A stretch of DNA of 32,968 bases from contig CAVDHB010000040.1 in NCBI GenBank assembly GCA_963608705.1, positions 1-32,968 on the forward strand, read 5' to 3'. Under the pieces are notes generated by a model. It worked only from the letters and a program-made list of their open reading frames with translations. It had not been told where the DNA came from and did not search any database. Position numbers and translations under genes: made by a program. This stretch comes from CAVDHB01 sp963608705. Lineage in GTDB: Bacteria; Bacteroidota; Bacteroidia; Bacteroidales; Bacteroidaceae. This document shows positions 5,279-12,760 of the stretch, in pieces; the first letter of the stretch is position 1, and each line of letters opens with the position of its first letter.

Positions 5279-8092
5279 TTAGTTATTATGTAATAATGTG
5301 TTTGAGGCAACTTCCAAACATAATATACTTGGAACATTTTTCCAATCATAAAATTTCAGAAGTTGGTATCCTATTCCTGCAAATCCCATGAACAATCCTA
5401 CTTGGCTATTTGGGTTGTCATCTCCACAAATAATATCTTTGCTTTTACTTAACTCTATTGCTATCGAATTAACCCATTTGATGGCTTTTGTATCATCATG
5501 CATAGACAATAAGCGCAGCATTTCTAAATTTCCCATAGAGCCATGGCAAACAGAAAAATTATAGCCAATTCTTTTTTCAATCTGTTTTATTGCAATGCCT
5601 AATTCTTGTACTATTTTTTTATCGGAAAAGCCTTCAGAAACTAAGATTAGCCTTGACAATGCGATTCCTGTTGCACCATGACACCAACTTCCGCTATCTT
5701 CTTCATATGAAGGGTTTCGTCCATCAATCCAACCTTGTATTTTATCAGAATAAAAGGAACGGTCATGAAATAAGGAACGCTTAAATATTTCTAAATAGCG
5801 AGTGTCATTAAATTGCTTATACAGCAAAAAAAATGCTGTTGCCATAGAAGAACTACCATGAGCAAATCCTCCTAAATTCAACACGTTTTCACCTACAATC
5901 TTGTTCCCATCGGTATACGACCAAAATGTTTTACCGTTTATATTCTTGGCAAGTTGCAACAGCCTTTCCCCGCTCATTTTTAAAATGGTTAACTTGTCGA
6001 TTTTTCTCATTAATTTGCATTGTGCTGTAAAAAGTATGACTCCTGCTAATCCAGACATGTAATCAAATTGAGTGGTATTTGGTATCAATTCTTTTACCTC
6101 TTTGACTATTGACATATATATCATGTCATTGTATAAATTAGGAAAAACTTCCATGATATACAACAATCCCATAATGCCAGATAATGGTGATATAGCAATT
6201 TCGTTTTTGTTAATACTATCGTGAGAGGCATCTCTGTTTTCACATAACTGCTTGAAAATTCTGAATGCAATCTCTTTGTGTTGAATATTATGACTATATG
6301 GAAATAATGTGAGGTAAAATAAGCATACTCCCAAAAGTCCATCATATAAAGAGTCGTTCATCAAACAGACTTGGAATTTTCCGTCATAGACATTTCTTGT
6401 TCTACAAACAAATCCTATTTCATTGTCGATTTGTATCATACGCTTACAAATTTCTTTCTCTATTCGTTCAATAGCTTTCCATAGAACTATTCTATCTAAA
6501 GAATCTTTTCCATTTGGTAAAATACGTGTCCTAATTATAGTAGTAGCTCCTACAACATCTATAAAAAAATTTACTGATTCCTCTATCATACACAATTGTT
6601 CTTCTTGAACTTTTGTGGAAAGTGCTGATAATTTTTTTGAGACAATAGAAGTTTCTTTAATATCAGCAGGAGTCCATGCCTCTACTACAATATTATCAGG
6701 TAAAGAATACAAGGAATGCTTGTTTAAATACATAAAATAGTATGGAATGTCCCCATGCTCAATTTGATTTGCAATAGAGTTTACGAGAGACATACTTAAC
6801 AAACCATAAGATTCTTTTCTGACTATAGGTTCTATAAGCTCCTTTATGTCCTTGTCTCCATGTAAATATGGGGGAGTTGTCATTTCCTCTAAAATATATG
6901 AATATATAATCGTTGGATGTAATAAGACCCTTGAACGTATTGGATTAAAATCATAGGAATTAAAGTATTTCATCAACTCAAGTCTATGAAGTCTCATAAA
7001 GTCACATGCGTCAACAAAACCTTTCTCAAAGTCTTGGAGAGTTTCTTTTGTAATAGGATATAAAACTCCTTCTTTTTTAGGTAAATGATGATTTGAGTCA
7101 TCAAATTCAAACAAGATAGATGATATTTGTGTTCTTTCATTTGCACTATTAAACATCCAATCTGGTAAAATACCTGATTCGAGAACTGAAGATTGTAAGT
7201 ACACACTGATTTTAGTACTGTCTAAATGTTTAAATTTCTTTGATACAACAGATTCACAATCTATTATATATGGGCAATTACCAACTACTATTAAATTGTC
7301 TGGAATTATGTCTTGTGCATCTAATAGATATAATAATGCTTGTATTTTTCCTAAGTTATAATAGTACTCATTAATAGAATCACTGTCCTTCATGTCACAT
7401 GGCTTTATCTGAAAATGCCATGAATAGTTACCTTTATCTATGAATTCTGGGATTCCTAATCGTATAGATAATCCCATCTTATTAAGTGATGATACAGTAT
7501 TCATCATGAACTTTTCATTAGCGGCACCTCTTGGCTTGTAATACAATTTAACACCATTGAAAAACAATATTGAGGAGACGCAATTGCCTTTATGTAAATC
7601 ACCTTCAAAAAAATTTATTTCAGCTATCTCTGATTCTTTTATTGCTGCACTTTCCATATCTGCTTTTAAGGCAGACAATAGTTCATCTATATGTTTCGTA
7701 ATATTTATAGAATAAGATTCAAGTATTGCTAGTAGTTTAGGATATTTTTCAAGGAAGTATGTAATCCATCCCTCGTTTGCGGATAATACATCTCGAAAAT
7801 ATATACCTTGTTCCTCTTTTGTATTCCCTTCTAAGAAGTCATTTTCTTTCGCTAGTCTAAACTCAAATGGATATACAAATTTAAAATAATTATTATAGGC
7901 ATAAGATACGACTTGATATGAAAGTTGTTCTATCATGTCATTTGTTTGTACGAAAGAATATTTACTAATAATCTTAGTAATTGTATCATAGACATAATTG
8001 TAGTAAGGATACATAAAGAATCCTTTTCTTTCCTGCTTGTCATTGCAAGTTGGCTTCTGTGAATATTTAAGTATTTCAATTTTTATATCCAT
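5279..8092 (-). CDS. lanM: Class II lanthipeptide synthetase LanM (dehydratase plus cyclase)
   Basis: This 937-residue protein has the LanM two-domain layout. The dehydratase half (about 100-530) shows GDLHKGN (164-170), YYKPR with K186, an acidic AQDIIPDN segment (259-266) followed by IIDCE with D278, RSRVLLHPT with R388 and T394, and GDIPYY (447-452). The spacing follows CylM-type active sites. The cyclase half (about 575-925) shows GFAHG (742-746), WCHG (803-806) and VCHG (848-851); C804, C849 and H850 are the expected zinc ligands, and FMGFAGIGY (901-909) closes the domain. It would phosphorylate and eliminate Ser/Thr in the precursor and add Cys to form (methyl)lanthionine in the cytoplasm. 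One oddity is Ile263, where the D-x-H-x-E-N motif normally has His. The gene is visibly richer in A/T than the flanking barrel genes. Confidence 0.92.
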   Translation of the reverse strand: MDIKIEILKYSQKPTCNDKQERKGFFMYPYYNYVYDTITKIISKYSFVQTNDMIEQLSYQVVSYAYNNYFKFVYPFEFRLAKENDFLEGNTKEEQGIYFRDVLSANEGWITYFLEKYPKLLAILESYSINITKHIDELLSALKADMESAAIKESEIAEINFFEGDLHKGNCVSSILFFNGVKLYYKPRGAANEKFMMNTVSSLNKMGLSIRLGIPEFIDKGNYSWHFQIKPCDMKDSDSINEYYYNLGKIQALLYLLDAQDIIPDNLIVVGNCPYIIDCESVVSKKFKHLDSTKISVYLQSSVLESGILPDWMFNSANERTQISSILFEFDDSNHHLPKKEGVLYPITKETLQDFEKGFVDACDFMRLHRLELMKYFNSYDFNPIRSRVLLHPTIIYSYILEEMTTPPYLHGDKDIKELIEPIVRKESYGLLSMSLVNSIANQIEHGDIPYYFMYLNKHSLYSLPDNIVVEAWTPADIKETSIVSKKLSALSTKVQEEQLCMIEESVNFFIDVVGATTIIRTRILPNGKDSLDRIVLWKAIERIEKEICKRMIQIDNEIGFVCRTRNVYDGKFQVCLMNDSLYDGLLGVCLFYLTLFPYSHNIQHKEIAFRIFKQLCENRDASHDSINKNEIAISPLSGIMGLLYIMEVFPNLYNDMIYMSIVKEVKELIPNTTQFDYMSGLAGVILFTAQCKLMRKIDKLTILKMSGERLLQLAKNINGKTFWSYTDGNKIVGENVLNLGGFAHGSSSMATAFFLLYKQFNDTRYLEIFKRSLFHDRSFYSDKIQGWIDGRNPSYEEDSGSWCHGATGIALSRLILVSEGFSDKKIVQELGIAIKQIEKRIGYNFSVCHGSMGNLEMLRLLSMHDDTKAIKWVNSIAIELSKSKDIICGDDNPNSQVGLFMGFAGIGYQLLKFYDWKNVPSILCLEVASNTLLHNN

Positions 8093-8426
8093 ATCGGAAA
8101 TACAGTCTTTGTTTTAGTTATACAATTTGACAGAAGTGATAAAAAACATCATGTATATTAATGGTTTATACAGCTTTTGTGTCGTAGTATAATTACAGTT
8201 ATTATTTCTATTAATTATGGCCTATATTTTGTTTCCTGCGTTGAATGCCAGACTAAAGCTTTATTCGAGATATTGTCGTATCTTTACTCCTGCTTTTGTT
8301 TGTATTTGAGTTTAAATTCCTGTCTTGCCGGACGGTTAAGGATATTCAAGTGCGGACAAAAGTTCTTTTCATGAAATTGCAGGTTTCATGGAATTTACTC
8401 ATTTATGTTCGTACTTCATATCCTGC
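8093..8426. other. A/T-rich gap upstream of LanM
   Basis: No gene is supported here. No TAnnTTTG box reads toward LanM, so LanM may be co-transcribed from the promoters at 8792 or 10579, or may use an unrecognised one. A 7-bp perfect hairpin (CATGAAA at 8370-8376, TTTCATG at 8384-8390) lies just after the preceding gene's stop and could be a weak terminator or processing site; it has no T run. No second precursor peptide was found in the gap. Confidence 0.5.
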
Positions 8427-8765
8427 TTATTCACCAATATTTTCGTTTAAAAGTATTTTACCATCTTGAGTGGTTACCTGTATTATCATATCAGATTCTA
8501 GTGTACTAAAAGTGTACACATCTCCTTTGTTCACTTGTGTGATGTACTGTTTATCTTTCAGCACTCCATCTTTATACAGAGATATAATGACTCCCTTGAA
8601 AGAATAATGAAAGCGGAGAGATATTATCCCTGTAGCGTTGTCATACACTTCTAACGCCTCACCCGAACGATGAGGACATCCTTGCATTCGGTTTTCTGTC
8701 ATTCCTAAGGAAGTGGAAGTCGCACACATCAGTAGTGCTACTATCAATAATAGTTTTGTTCTCAT
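8427..8765 (-). CDS. Small secreted beta-rich protein, DUF3244-like
   Basis: A 112-residue protein starting MRTKLLLIVALLMCATSTSLG, a standard Sec signal peptide. The remaining ~90 residues are beta-prone (EVYDNATGIISLRFHY, GVIISLYKDGVL, DMIIQVTTQDGKILLNENI) and end in a 'DG-ILL-E' pattern. This recalls DUF3244/Por-secretion-like single-sandwich domains of Bacteroides, but the match is from memory and only moderate. The frame is open back to 8888, but a strong promoter at 8792-8823 would start transcription near 8785, so the start must be ATG 8771 or ATG 8765; the latter gives the more typical signal. It lies between the regulator and LanM on the same strand. A role in the peptide locus is not shown. 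Confidence 0.7.
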   Translation of the reverse strand: MRTKLLLIVALLMCATSTSLGMTENRMQGCPHRSGEALEVYDNATGIISLRFHYSFKGVIISLYKDGVLKDKQYITQVNKGDVYTFSTLESDMIIQVTTQDGKILLNENIGE

Positions 8766-8791
8766 ACACATTTTTTTGTTGTTTGCGGTTG

Positions 8792-8823
8792 CAAATTTAG
8801 AAGATTGAAATTGAAGCAGCAAA
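8792..8823 (-). promoter_or_regulatory. Bacteroidetes-type promoter for the small secreted protein
   Basis: On the minus strand TTTG (8820-8823), 20 bases, then TAAATTTG (8792-8799). Both boxes are perfect matches to consensus and the spacing is ideal. It may also drive LanM and the precursor if the hairpin at 8370-8390 is read through. Confidence 0.7.
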
Positions 8824-8922
8824 TGGCCTGTTACATTGAAAATGATATTTCTTCCTGTATAACAGCTTGTTAATGTGTATGTGTACATGAAAATGTAACG
8901 AAAAAATAAGATGAAAAGGATT

Positions 8923-10527
8923 TTAGAACTTTCTTTTAGCCTTCAATCGGGATTTCAGTGTCCTTATCGCTCCTTTGTTCATGTCCATTATCTTACCTAT
9001 CTCACAGTCCGTCTTATTCCATGCACACAGTATCTCAAATACGATATTGCGGGGGGATAATCGCTCGTATTTCTTTTCCAGTTCAATCAGAAATATGGGG
9101 TCTGTTTGGCGATAGTATGAGATAAAACAGAGATAGTCCTCTTTCTTCCATAACAGTATAGACTCGCCCCTTCTAATTTGGTCATATAGCAACTTGCCTT
9201 TATTGTATAATTCGAACTGTTGCGTCTGCACATATTCAATTTTACGTTCCAATTCTTTTATCTTCGATGCCTTTTCTACAGCAGACAGCTCCAGAGAAGA
9301 TTGTAACTCTGCTATCTGCTTTTGGTATGAGTTGATTAAGGATATTTTTTCAAGTTCTTCTCTTTTGGCCTTGTTAGTCTTATTTCTATAGTACAGGAAG
9401 ATGATGGTCAAACACAGAATTAAGATACATATTCCTCCCCAGAGGTAAGACTCACGTTCTTTCTCCCTCATACTATTAATTTTTGAGTCTGATTGTGCCT
9501 GTATATTTCTTACATTATGTCGAATAGAAGACTTATAATAAGCCTCTTTTAAATAGAGTAGGGTGTCACCTAAACTAAAAGCTTGTGCATATTTTCCCAT
9601 TTTTCCATACATCTCTCTCATAGCTTTCAATGCGGAAATTCTGTTGTATTGGAAATCAAGACTCCGCCAGGATTTTCTCCACAAAGAGTCTGCGGCCTCA
9701 TAGTCTCCCTTGTAATAAGCAGACCAGGCCATCATGTTTGCGGTTTCAACATCTGTCCCGTATCGTTTGGCTAAACGAATGTAATAATCCGCCAAGGGTA
9801 TATTGTAAGGCAAATACATATCCGCAACAGTGAGATAGTAGCCACTTTTTTCTACATCAGGGATGCTCTGGATGTATCTCAATCCTTCTTTTGTGTGTTT
9901 CAAAGTTTTTTCCCTCTCTCCCATTCTACTATATACTTGCATCAGAATGAAATGAGCATAGGCTATCCAGTTGGGATTGCGTGCCTGTGTAGATAGGGCG
10001 AGATTTTGTTGTCCGTAATGTAACGATAGAGAATCCTCATTCTCACGGTTGTTATAATCGGCCAGTGTTTCCAATATCTTGTGACGAAGACTCGTCGAGG
10101 CCGTGTTTCTCATGGATGTCTCTGCCTCCTTTAAGTGGTAGAATGCCTCTTCCACGTGACCGTCCTCGTATTCAATGCATCCTTTGTAGTAATAGGCTTC
10201 CGCTAATAAATTATATTGTCGTTGTTCCGAGTAATATTGGATGCAGAAGTCCAGTCTCTTCTCGTCGATAAAAGGCTGATACTTCCTGAACTCGAGTTTT
10301 ACACCCACAAGATTGTATCTGGCCTTATCTTTGTCGGAGTTTAGACTTGTGATACTATTCAGTATGTGAGCGACGGAGTCTAAATGGTCTTCCTCTATTA
10401 ATTTGTCCGCCGTCTCAAGTTTATCAAACGTGTGATTGCCTCCGCAAGAGACAAACAGCAAAGCGGCCAATATGATTTCCCATAAAGTAAAGCGGGAAGC
10501 TGCGGTTATGAATAATGAGTTGTGCAT
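8923..10527 (-). CDS. TPR lipoprotein/membrane regulator with C-terminal HTH-like domain
   Basis: With the ATG at 10527 this is 534 residues. It opens with a signal ending in a lipobox (ALLFVSC, Cys28). About 300 residues of TPR-like helical repeats follow (examples: YYYKGCIEYEDGHVEEAFYH, YKGDYEAADSLW, MGKYAQAFSLGDTLL). A single membrane span comes next (about 361-380, WGGICILILCLTIIFLYY), then a coiled coil (about 384-432). The basic C-terminal segment (about 500-534) contains CEIGKIMDMNKGAIRTLKSRLK, which looks like a LuxR-type recognition region. This architecture is a known Bacteroides membrane-tethered regulator class. It would sense something outside the inner membrane and act on transcription inside. 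The start was chosen because the promoter box at 10579-10586 excludes the longer frame. It heads the lanthipeptide locus, so local regulation is likely but inferred. Confidence 0.8.
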   Translation of the reverse strand: MHNSLFITAASRFTLWEIILAALLFVSCGGNHTFDKLETADKLIEEDHLDSVAHILNSITSLNSDKDKARYNLVGVKLEFRKYQPFIDEKRLDFCIQYYSEQRQYNLLAEAYYYKGCIEYEDGHVEEAFYHLKEAETSMRNTASTSLRHKILETLADYNNRENEDSLSLHYGQQNLALSTQARNPNWIAYAHFILMQVYSRMGEREKTLKHTKEGLRYIQSIPDVEKSGYYLTVADMYLPYNIPLADYYIRLAKRYGTDVETANMMAWSAYYKGDYEAADSLWRKSWRSLDFQYNRISALKAMREMYGKMGKYAQAFSLGDTLLYLKEAYYKSSIRHNVRNIQAQSDSKINSMREKERESYLWGGICILILCLTIIFLYYRNKTNKAKREELEKISLINSYQKQIAELQSSLELSAVEKASKIKELERKIEYVQTQQFELYNKGKLLYDQIRRGESILLWKKEDYLCFISYYRQTDPIFLIELEKKYERLSPRNIVFEILCAWNKTDCEIGKIMDMNKGAIRTLKSRLKAKRKF

Positions 10528-10556
10528 ACCGTGGGTGGTTTTAACTGATTCTGCGC

Positions 10557-10577
10557 ATAGTAGTATTAAACTACTAT
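10557..10577 (-). promoter_or_regulatory. Perfect 8-bp inverted repeat at the regulator's transcription start
   Basis: ATAGTAGT (10557-10564) and ACTACTAT (10570-10577) flank ATTAA. The palindrome begins two bases after the -7 box and covers the expected start near 10572. It could be an operator or a 5' RNA stem; position is its main support. Confidence 0.45.
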
Positions 10578-10578
10578 C

Positions 10579-10586
10579 CAAAGTTA
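10579..10586 (-). promoter_or_regulatory. Promoter -7 box for the TPR regulator
   Basis: Minus-strand TAACTTTG, a perfect TAnnTTTG. No clear TTTG is present 19-21 bases upstream, suggesting a weak or activator-dependent promoter. It fixes the regulator start at 10527 or later. Confidence 0.5.
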
Positions 10587-10670
10587 GTCATTTTTTATGA
10601 CTTCTCCTATGCAGCAGTTCGGAATTTTATGCTTTGTTATATCAACCCGATAATTTTTATAACCTGTATA

Positions 10671-10970
10671 TTTTCACATAATTCGAGAATTAATGCATTT
10701 TCATAATGGCACTGTCAATATTCTTGTTCACATTGATTTCTCCACGTTCGGATTTCTTGCCATAGTTAATATTGTATGTTATCGTCAAATGTTGTGCCTC
10801 CATGCCATTAATGCACAATACCACTTCTCCTCCACTATGGGTGATAATGCTCCGGGTGCGGGCGGACACTTCCAATTCAGGTGTACGCATAAGATATAGC
10901 AAGTTAAAGCCGTTCGTTGAATGTTTCTTCTCCAATTGGGTGGGTCTCAGCAACGTCTTATTGCTCATTT
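10671..10970 (-). pseudogene. Internal-deletion copy of the barrel gene at 2757-4814
   Basis: Bases 10671-10790 match 2738-2857 (C-terminal codons, stop and downstream flank). Bases 10791-10970 match 4511-4690 (plug-domain start). The two blocks are fused directly, removing about 1,653 bases (a multiple of three), so a 92-codon frame survives at 10690-10968. It encodes the plug start, from MSNKTLLRPTQ through VVLCINGMEAQ, joined to the last 33 residues. There is no signal peptide or barrel, so a working protein is unlikely. Only a handful of base differences separate it from the intact gene, so the duplication is recent. Confidence 0.85.
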
Positions 10971-11026
10971 ATCTCCCCTGTCTGGCACACAAACCAGTAC
11001 ACTTCTCCTCTCCGAAAATTCATTTT

Positions 11027-11130
11027 AGCCTACACAGCCTACACTTTCTCTCATATTGAATTGGCTATCAGTAAGTTATACTCTGTTTTCGCATACACAA
11101 AGCCTACACAAGTCTACACAAGCCTACACT
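11027..11130. repeat. Short CCTACACA repeats
   Basis: Two head-to-tail AGCCTACAC units at 11027-11044, then a run of 10-base units at 11091-11130: a degenerate GCATACACAA followed by AGCCTACACA, AGTCTACACA and AGCCTACACT. They sit in a gene-free stretch (10971-11306) between the barrel remnant and the nuclease gene. The purpose is unknown; recombinase or protein binding sites are possible. Confidence 0.5.
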
Positions 11131-11217
11131 ATGCTATATGGGTGTTGCAATTTCCTGTATTTATTCATCGGAATGGTGAATAAACACAGTCCGACGAACA
11201 GCCTTTGGGTCAAAATT

Positions 11218-11293
11218 GCACGGTGAATTAGCATGTGTAATGCGGTGAGTAATTTTTGCCGTGCGGTGAGTTGCGAGGTCTAACTCACCGTGC
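11218..11293 (-). terminator. Inverted repeat downstream of the Rpn-type nuclease gene
   Basis: GCACGGTGAATTA (11218-11230) pairs with TAACTCACCGTGC (11281-11293) with one mismatch, around 50 bases that contain two more GCGGTGAG copies. It lies 14 bases after the minus-strand stop at 11307. The loop is long and there is no T run, so it may be a repeat-derived fold rather than a standard terminator. Confidence 0.4.
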
Positions 11294-11306
11294 GATATTA
11301 AGTATG

Positions 11307-12209
11307 TTACTTGTCGGGCGCTTGAGATAGTTTCTCAATATCCGAAGCGGACAGTCCTGTGGCCGATTGTATCTGATTGGGTGATATTCCAATCCGTAAA
11401 AGATTCAAAGCCACTCTTCTACGCTCGTCTTCCCTGCCAGTTTTTTCTCCTTCAGTTCTTCCTTTCTCGATACCTTTCTCCATGCCCTCGGCTCTTCCAC
11501 TTTCAATAGCCCAGTCAATGGTGGCGTTATTGTCCCGGAACACTTTAAGACTTTCCTCGTATTTCTCTCGTTCTTTGTGTCCGATACGTGCGATCTCAGC
11601 CATTTCTTCCAATTTGTGGAAAAGCTCTTTTTGCGAGGTAAAAGGCAGTCTCTCTAATGCTTCCATGTGTTTCAATATAAAAATCCAACGCTTAAAATCC
11701 GTATCGCATTCCTCTTTGGTCTCAGTGAATTTAGGGAGTTCGAGGAATATCATTCTCATTTTGTCCGAGAATTGTTCTCCCGTGTCCCGATTGGACAATA
11801 TAACATCCGTCCTGAAGTTCTCCTGTGAGGAAGACATGCGGAAATTCAGGAAGAACACCCCGTACACGGCTTTTATGTCATATTGCCATAAGTTTCCCTT
11901 TTCGCCTTGGCTCACCACAGCTCTGGACAGGTAGAACAAGGCCCTTTCCTTGAAGAACTTCTGTCCCCGGTTCTGCATTTCCACAATGATATATTCCCCA
12001 GTGTCCGTCTGGCAGTATATGTCATAAATGATTCCCCTGTCCTCTGCGAATTCTGGCGTTTGCTCTTTGTCAAGGAACTTCAGATCCACGATCTTTCGTT
12101 CATTCACCAACAGGCAGTTCAGGAAATCAATCAGCAAGTCTTTCGACACCTTTCTGCCGAAGAGGTATTTAAAGCCCCAGTCAGTGAAAGGATTTATATA
12201 ACGTCCCAT
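11307..12209 (-). CDS. Rpn-family recombination-promoting nuclease / PD-(D/E)XK transposase-like protein
   Basis: The ATG at 12209 (MGRYINPFTDWGFKYLFG) gives 300 residues with the family's characteristic opening 'NP.TD.GFK.LFG'. The nuclease core has D63 in IIYDIY and E77-x-Q79 in VEMQNR, the PD-(D/E)XK variant of the PDDEXK_2/Rpn families. The C-terminus has a Gly/Lys/Glu-rich repeat (EGMEKGIEKGRTEGEK) and a small helical motif ISPNQIQSATGLSASDIEKL. The frame is open to 12380, but those codons overlap the end of the neighbouring broken copy and lie upstream of the promoter. Family members are DNA endonucleases that promote RecA-independent recombination; activity here is inferred. It is common, multi-copy and mobile-like in Bacteroides. 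Confidence 0.85.
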   Translation of the reverse strand: MGRYINPFTDWGFKYLFGRKVSKDLLIDFLNCLLVNERKIVDLKFLDKEQTPEFAEDRGIIYDIYCQTDTGEYIIVEMQNRGQKFFKERALFYLSRAVVSQGEKGNLWQYDIKAVYGVFFLNFRMSSSQENFRTDVILSNRDTGEQFSDKMRMIFLELPKFTETKEECDTDFKRWIFILKHMEALERLPFTSQKELFHKLEEMAEIARIGHKEREKYEESLKVFRDNNATIDWAIESGRAEGMEKGIEKGRTEGEKTGREDERRRVALNLLRIGISPNQIQSATGLSASDIEKLSQAPDK

Positions 12210-12230
12210 ACGCTGTATCTGTTTATTGCC

Positions 12231-12262
12231 CAAAGATAGAACATTATTCTCGTATGGCCAAA
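12231..12262 (-). promoter_or_regulatory. Bacteroidetes-type promoter for the Rpn-type gene
   Basis: Minus-strand TTTG (12259-12262), 20 bases, TATCTTTG (12231-12238): perfect boxes and spacing. Transcription would start near 12224, which supports the start at 12209. Confidence 0.7.
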
Positions 12263-12294
12263 ATAAGGAGCGAAAATATTTTTTAGCTGTACCT

Positions 12295-12745
12295 TTACTT
12301 GTCGGATGCTTGAGATAGTTTCTCAATATCCGAAGCGGACAGTCCTGTGGCCGATTGTATTTGACTGGGTGATATACCAATCCGTAAAAGATTCAAAGCC
12401 ACTCTTTTACGCTCGTCTTCTCTGCCAACTCTTTCTCCTTCAGTTCTTCCTTTCTCCATTCCTTTCTCCATGCCCTCGGCTCTCCCTCTTTCAATAGCCC
12501 AGTCAATGGTGGCGTTATTGTCCCGGAACACTTTGAGACTTTCCTCGTATTTCTCTCGTTCTTTGTGTCCGATATGTGCGATTTCAGCCATCTCTTCCAA
12601 TTTGTGGAAAAGCTCTTTTTGTGAGGTAAAAGGCAGTCTCTCTAATGCTTCCATGTGCTTTAATATAAAAATCCAACGTTTAAAATCCGTATCGCATTCC
12701 TCTTTGGTCTCGGTGAATTTAGGGAGTTCGAGGAATATCATTCTT
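12295..12745 (-). pseudogene. Broken second copy of the Rpn-type nuclease (3' half only)
   Basis: The 148 codons from MIFLELPKFTETKEECD to the stop at 12295 are nearly identical to the C-terminal half of the intact gene at 11307-12209. They include the EGMEKGMEKGRTEG repeat and the ISPSQIQSATGL motif. Similarity stops at about 12745, where the sequence switches to unrelated bases 16 bp before the next gene's stop. The nuclease core (the Asp and E-x-Q residues) is missing, so this half cannot be active. The likely history is two tandem Rpn genes with the 5' half of the upstream one deleted. Confidence 0.85.
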
Positions 12746-12760
12746 TAGTAATGAATATCC

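Noticed and set aside
5279..8092. Class I (LanB/LanC) or class III/IV lanthipeptide enzyme
   Set aside because: One protein carries both a LanM-type dehydratase and a zinc-ligand cyclase domain, with no Ser/Thr kinase or lyase domain, so class II fits.
8177..8374. Plus-strand open frame of 65 codons between LanM and the small secreted protein
   Set aside because: Cys/Leu-rich translation from A/T-rich intergenic DNA, no Gly-Gly leader, no promoter and the opposite strand to the locus, so not accepted as a second precursor.
11027..11130. CRISPR array
   Set aside because: Units are 9-10 bases with almost no spacers; there are no 25-35 base repeats and no cas genes.
11377..11934. Plus-strand open frame opposite the Rpn-type gene
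   Set aside because: Mirror of the nuclease coding sequence; the same frame recurs opposite the broken copy only because the DNA is duplicated.
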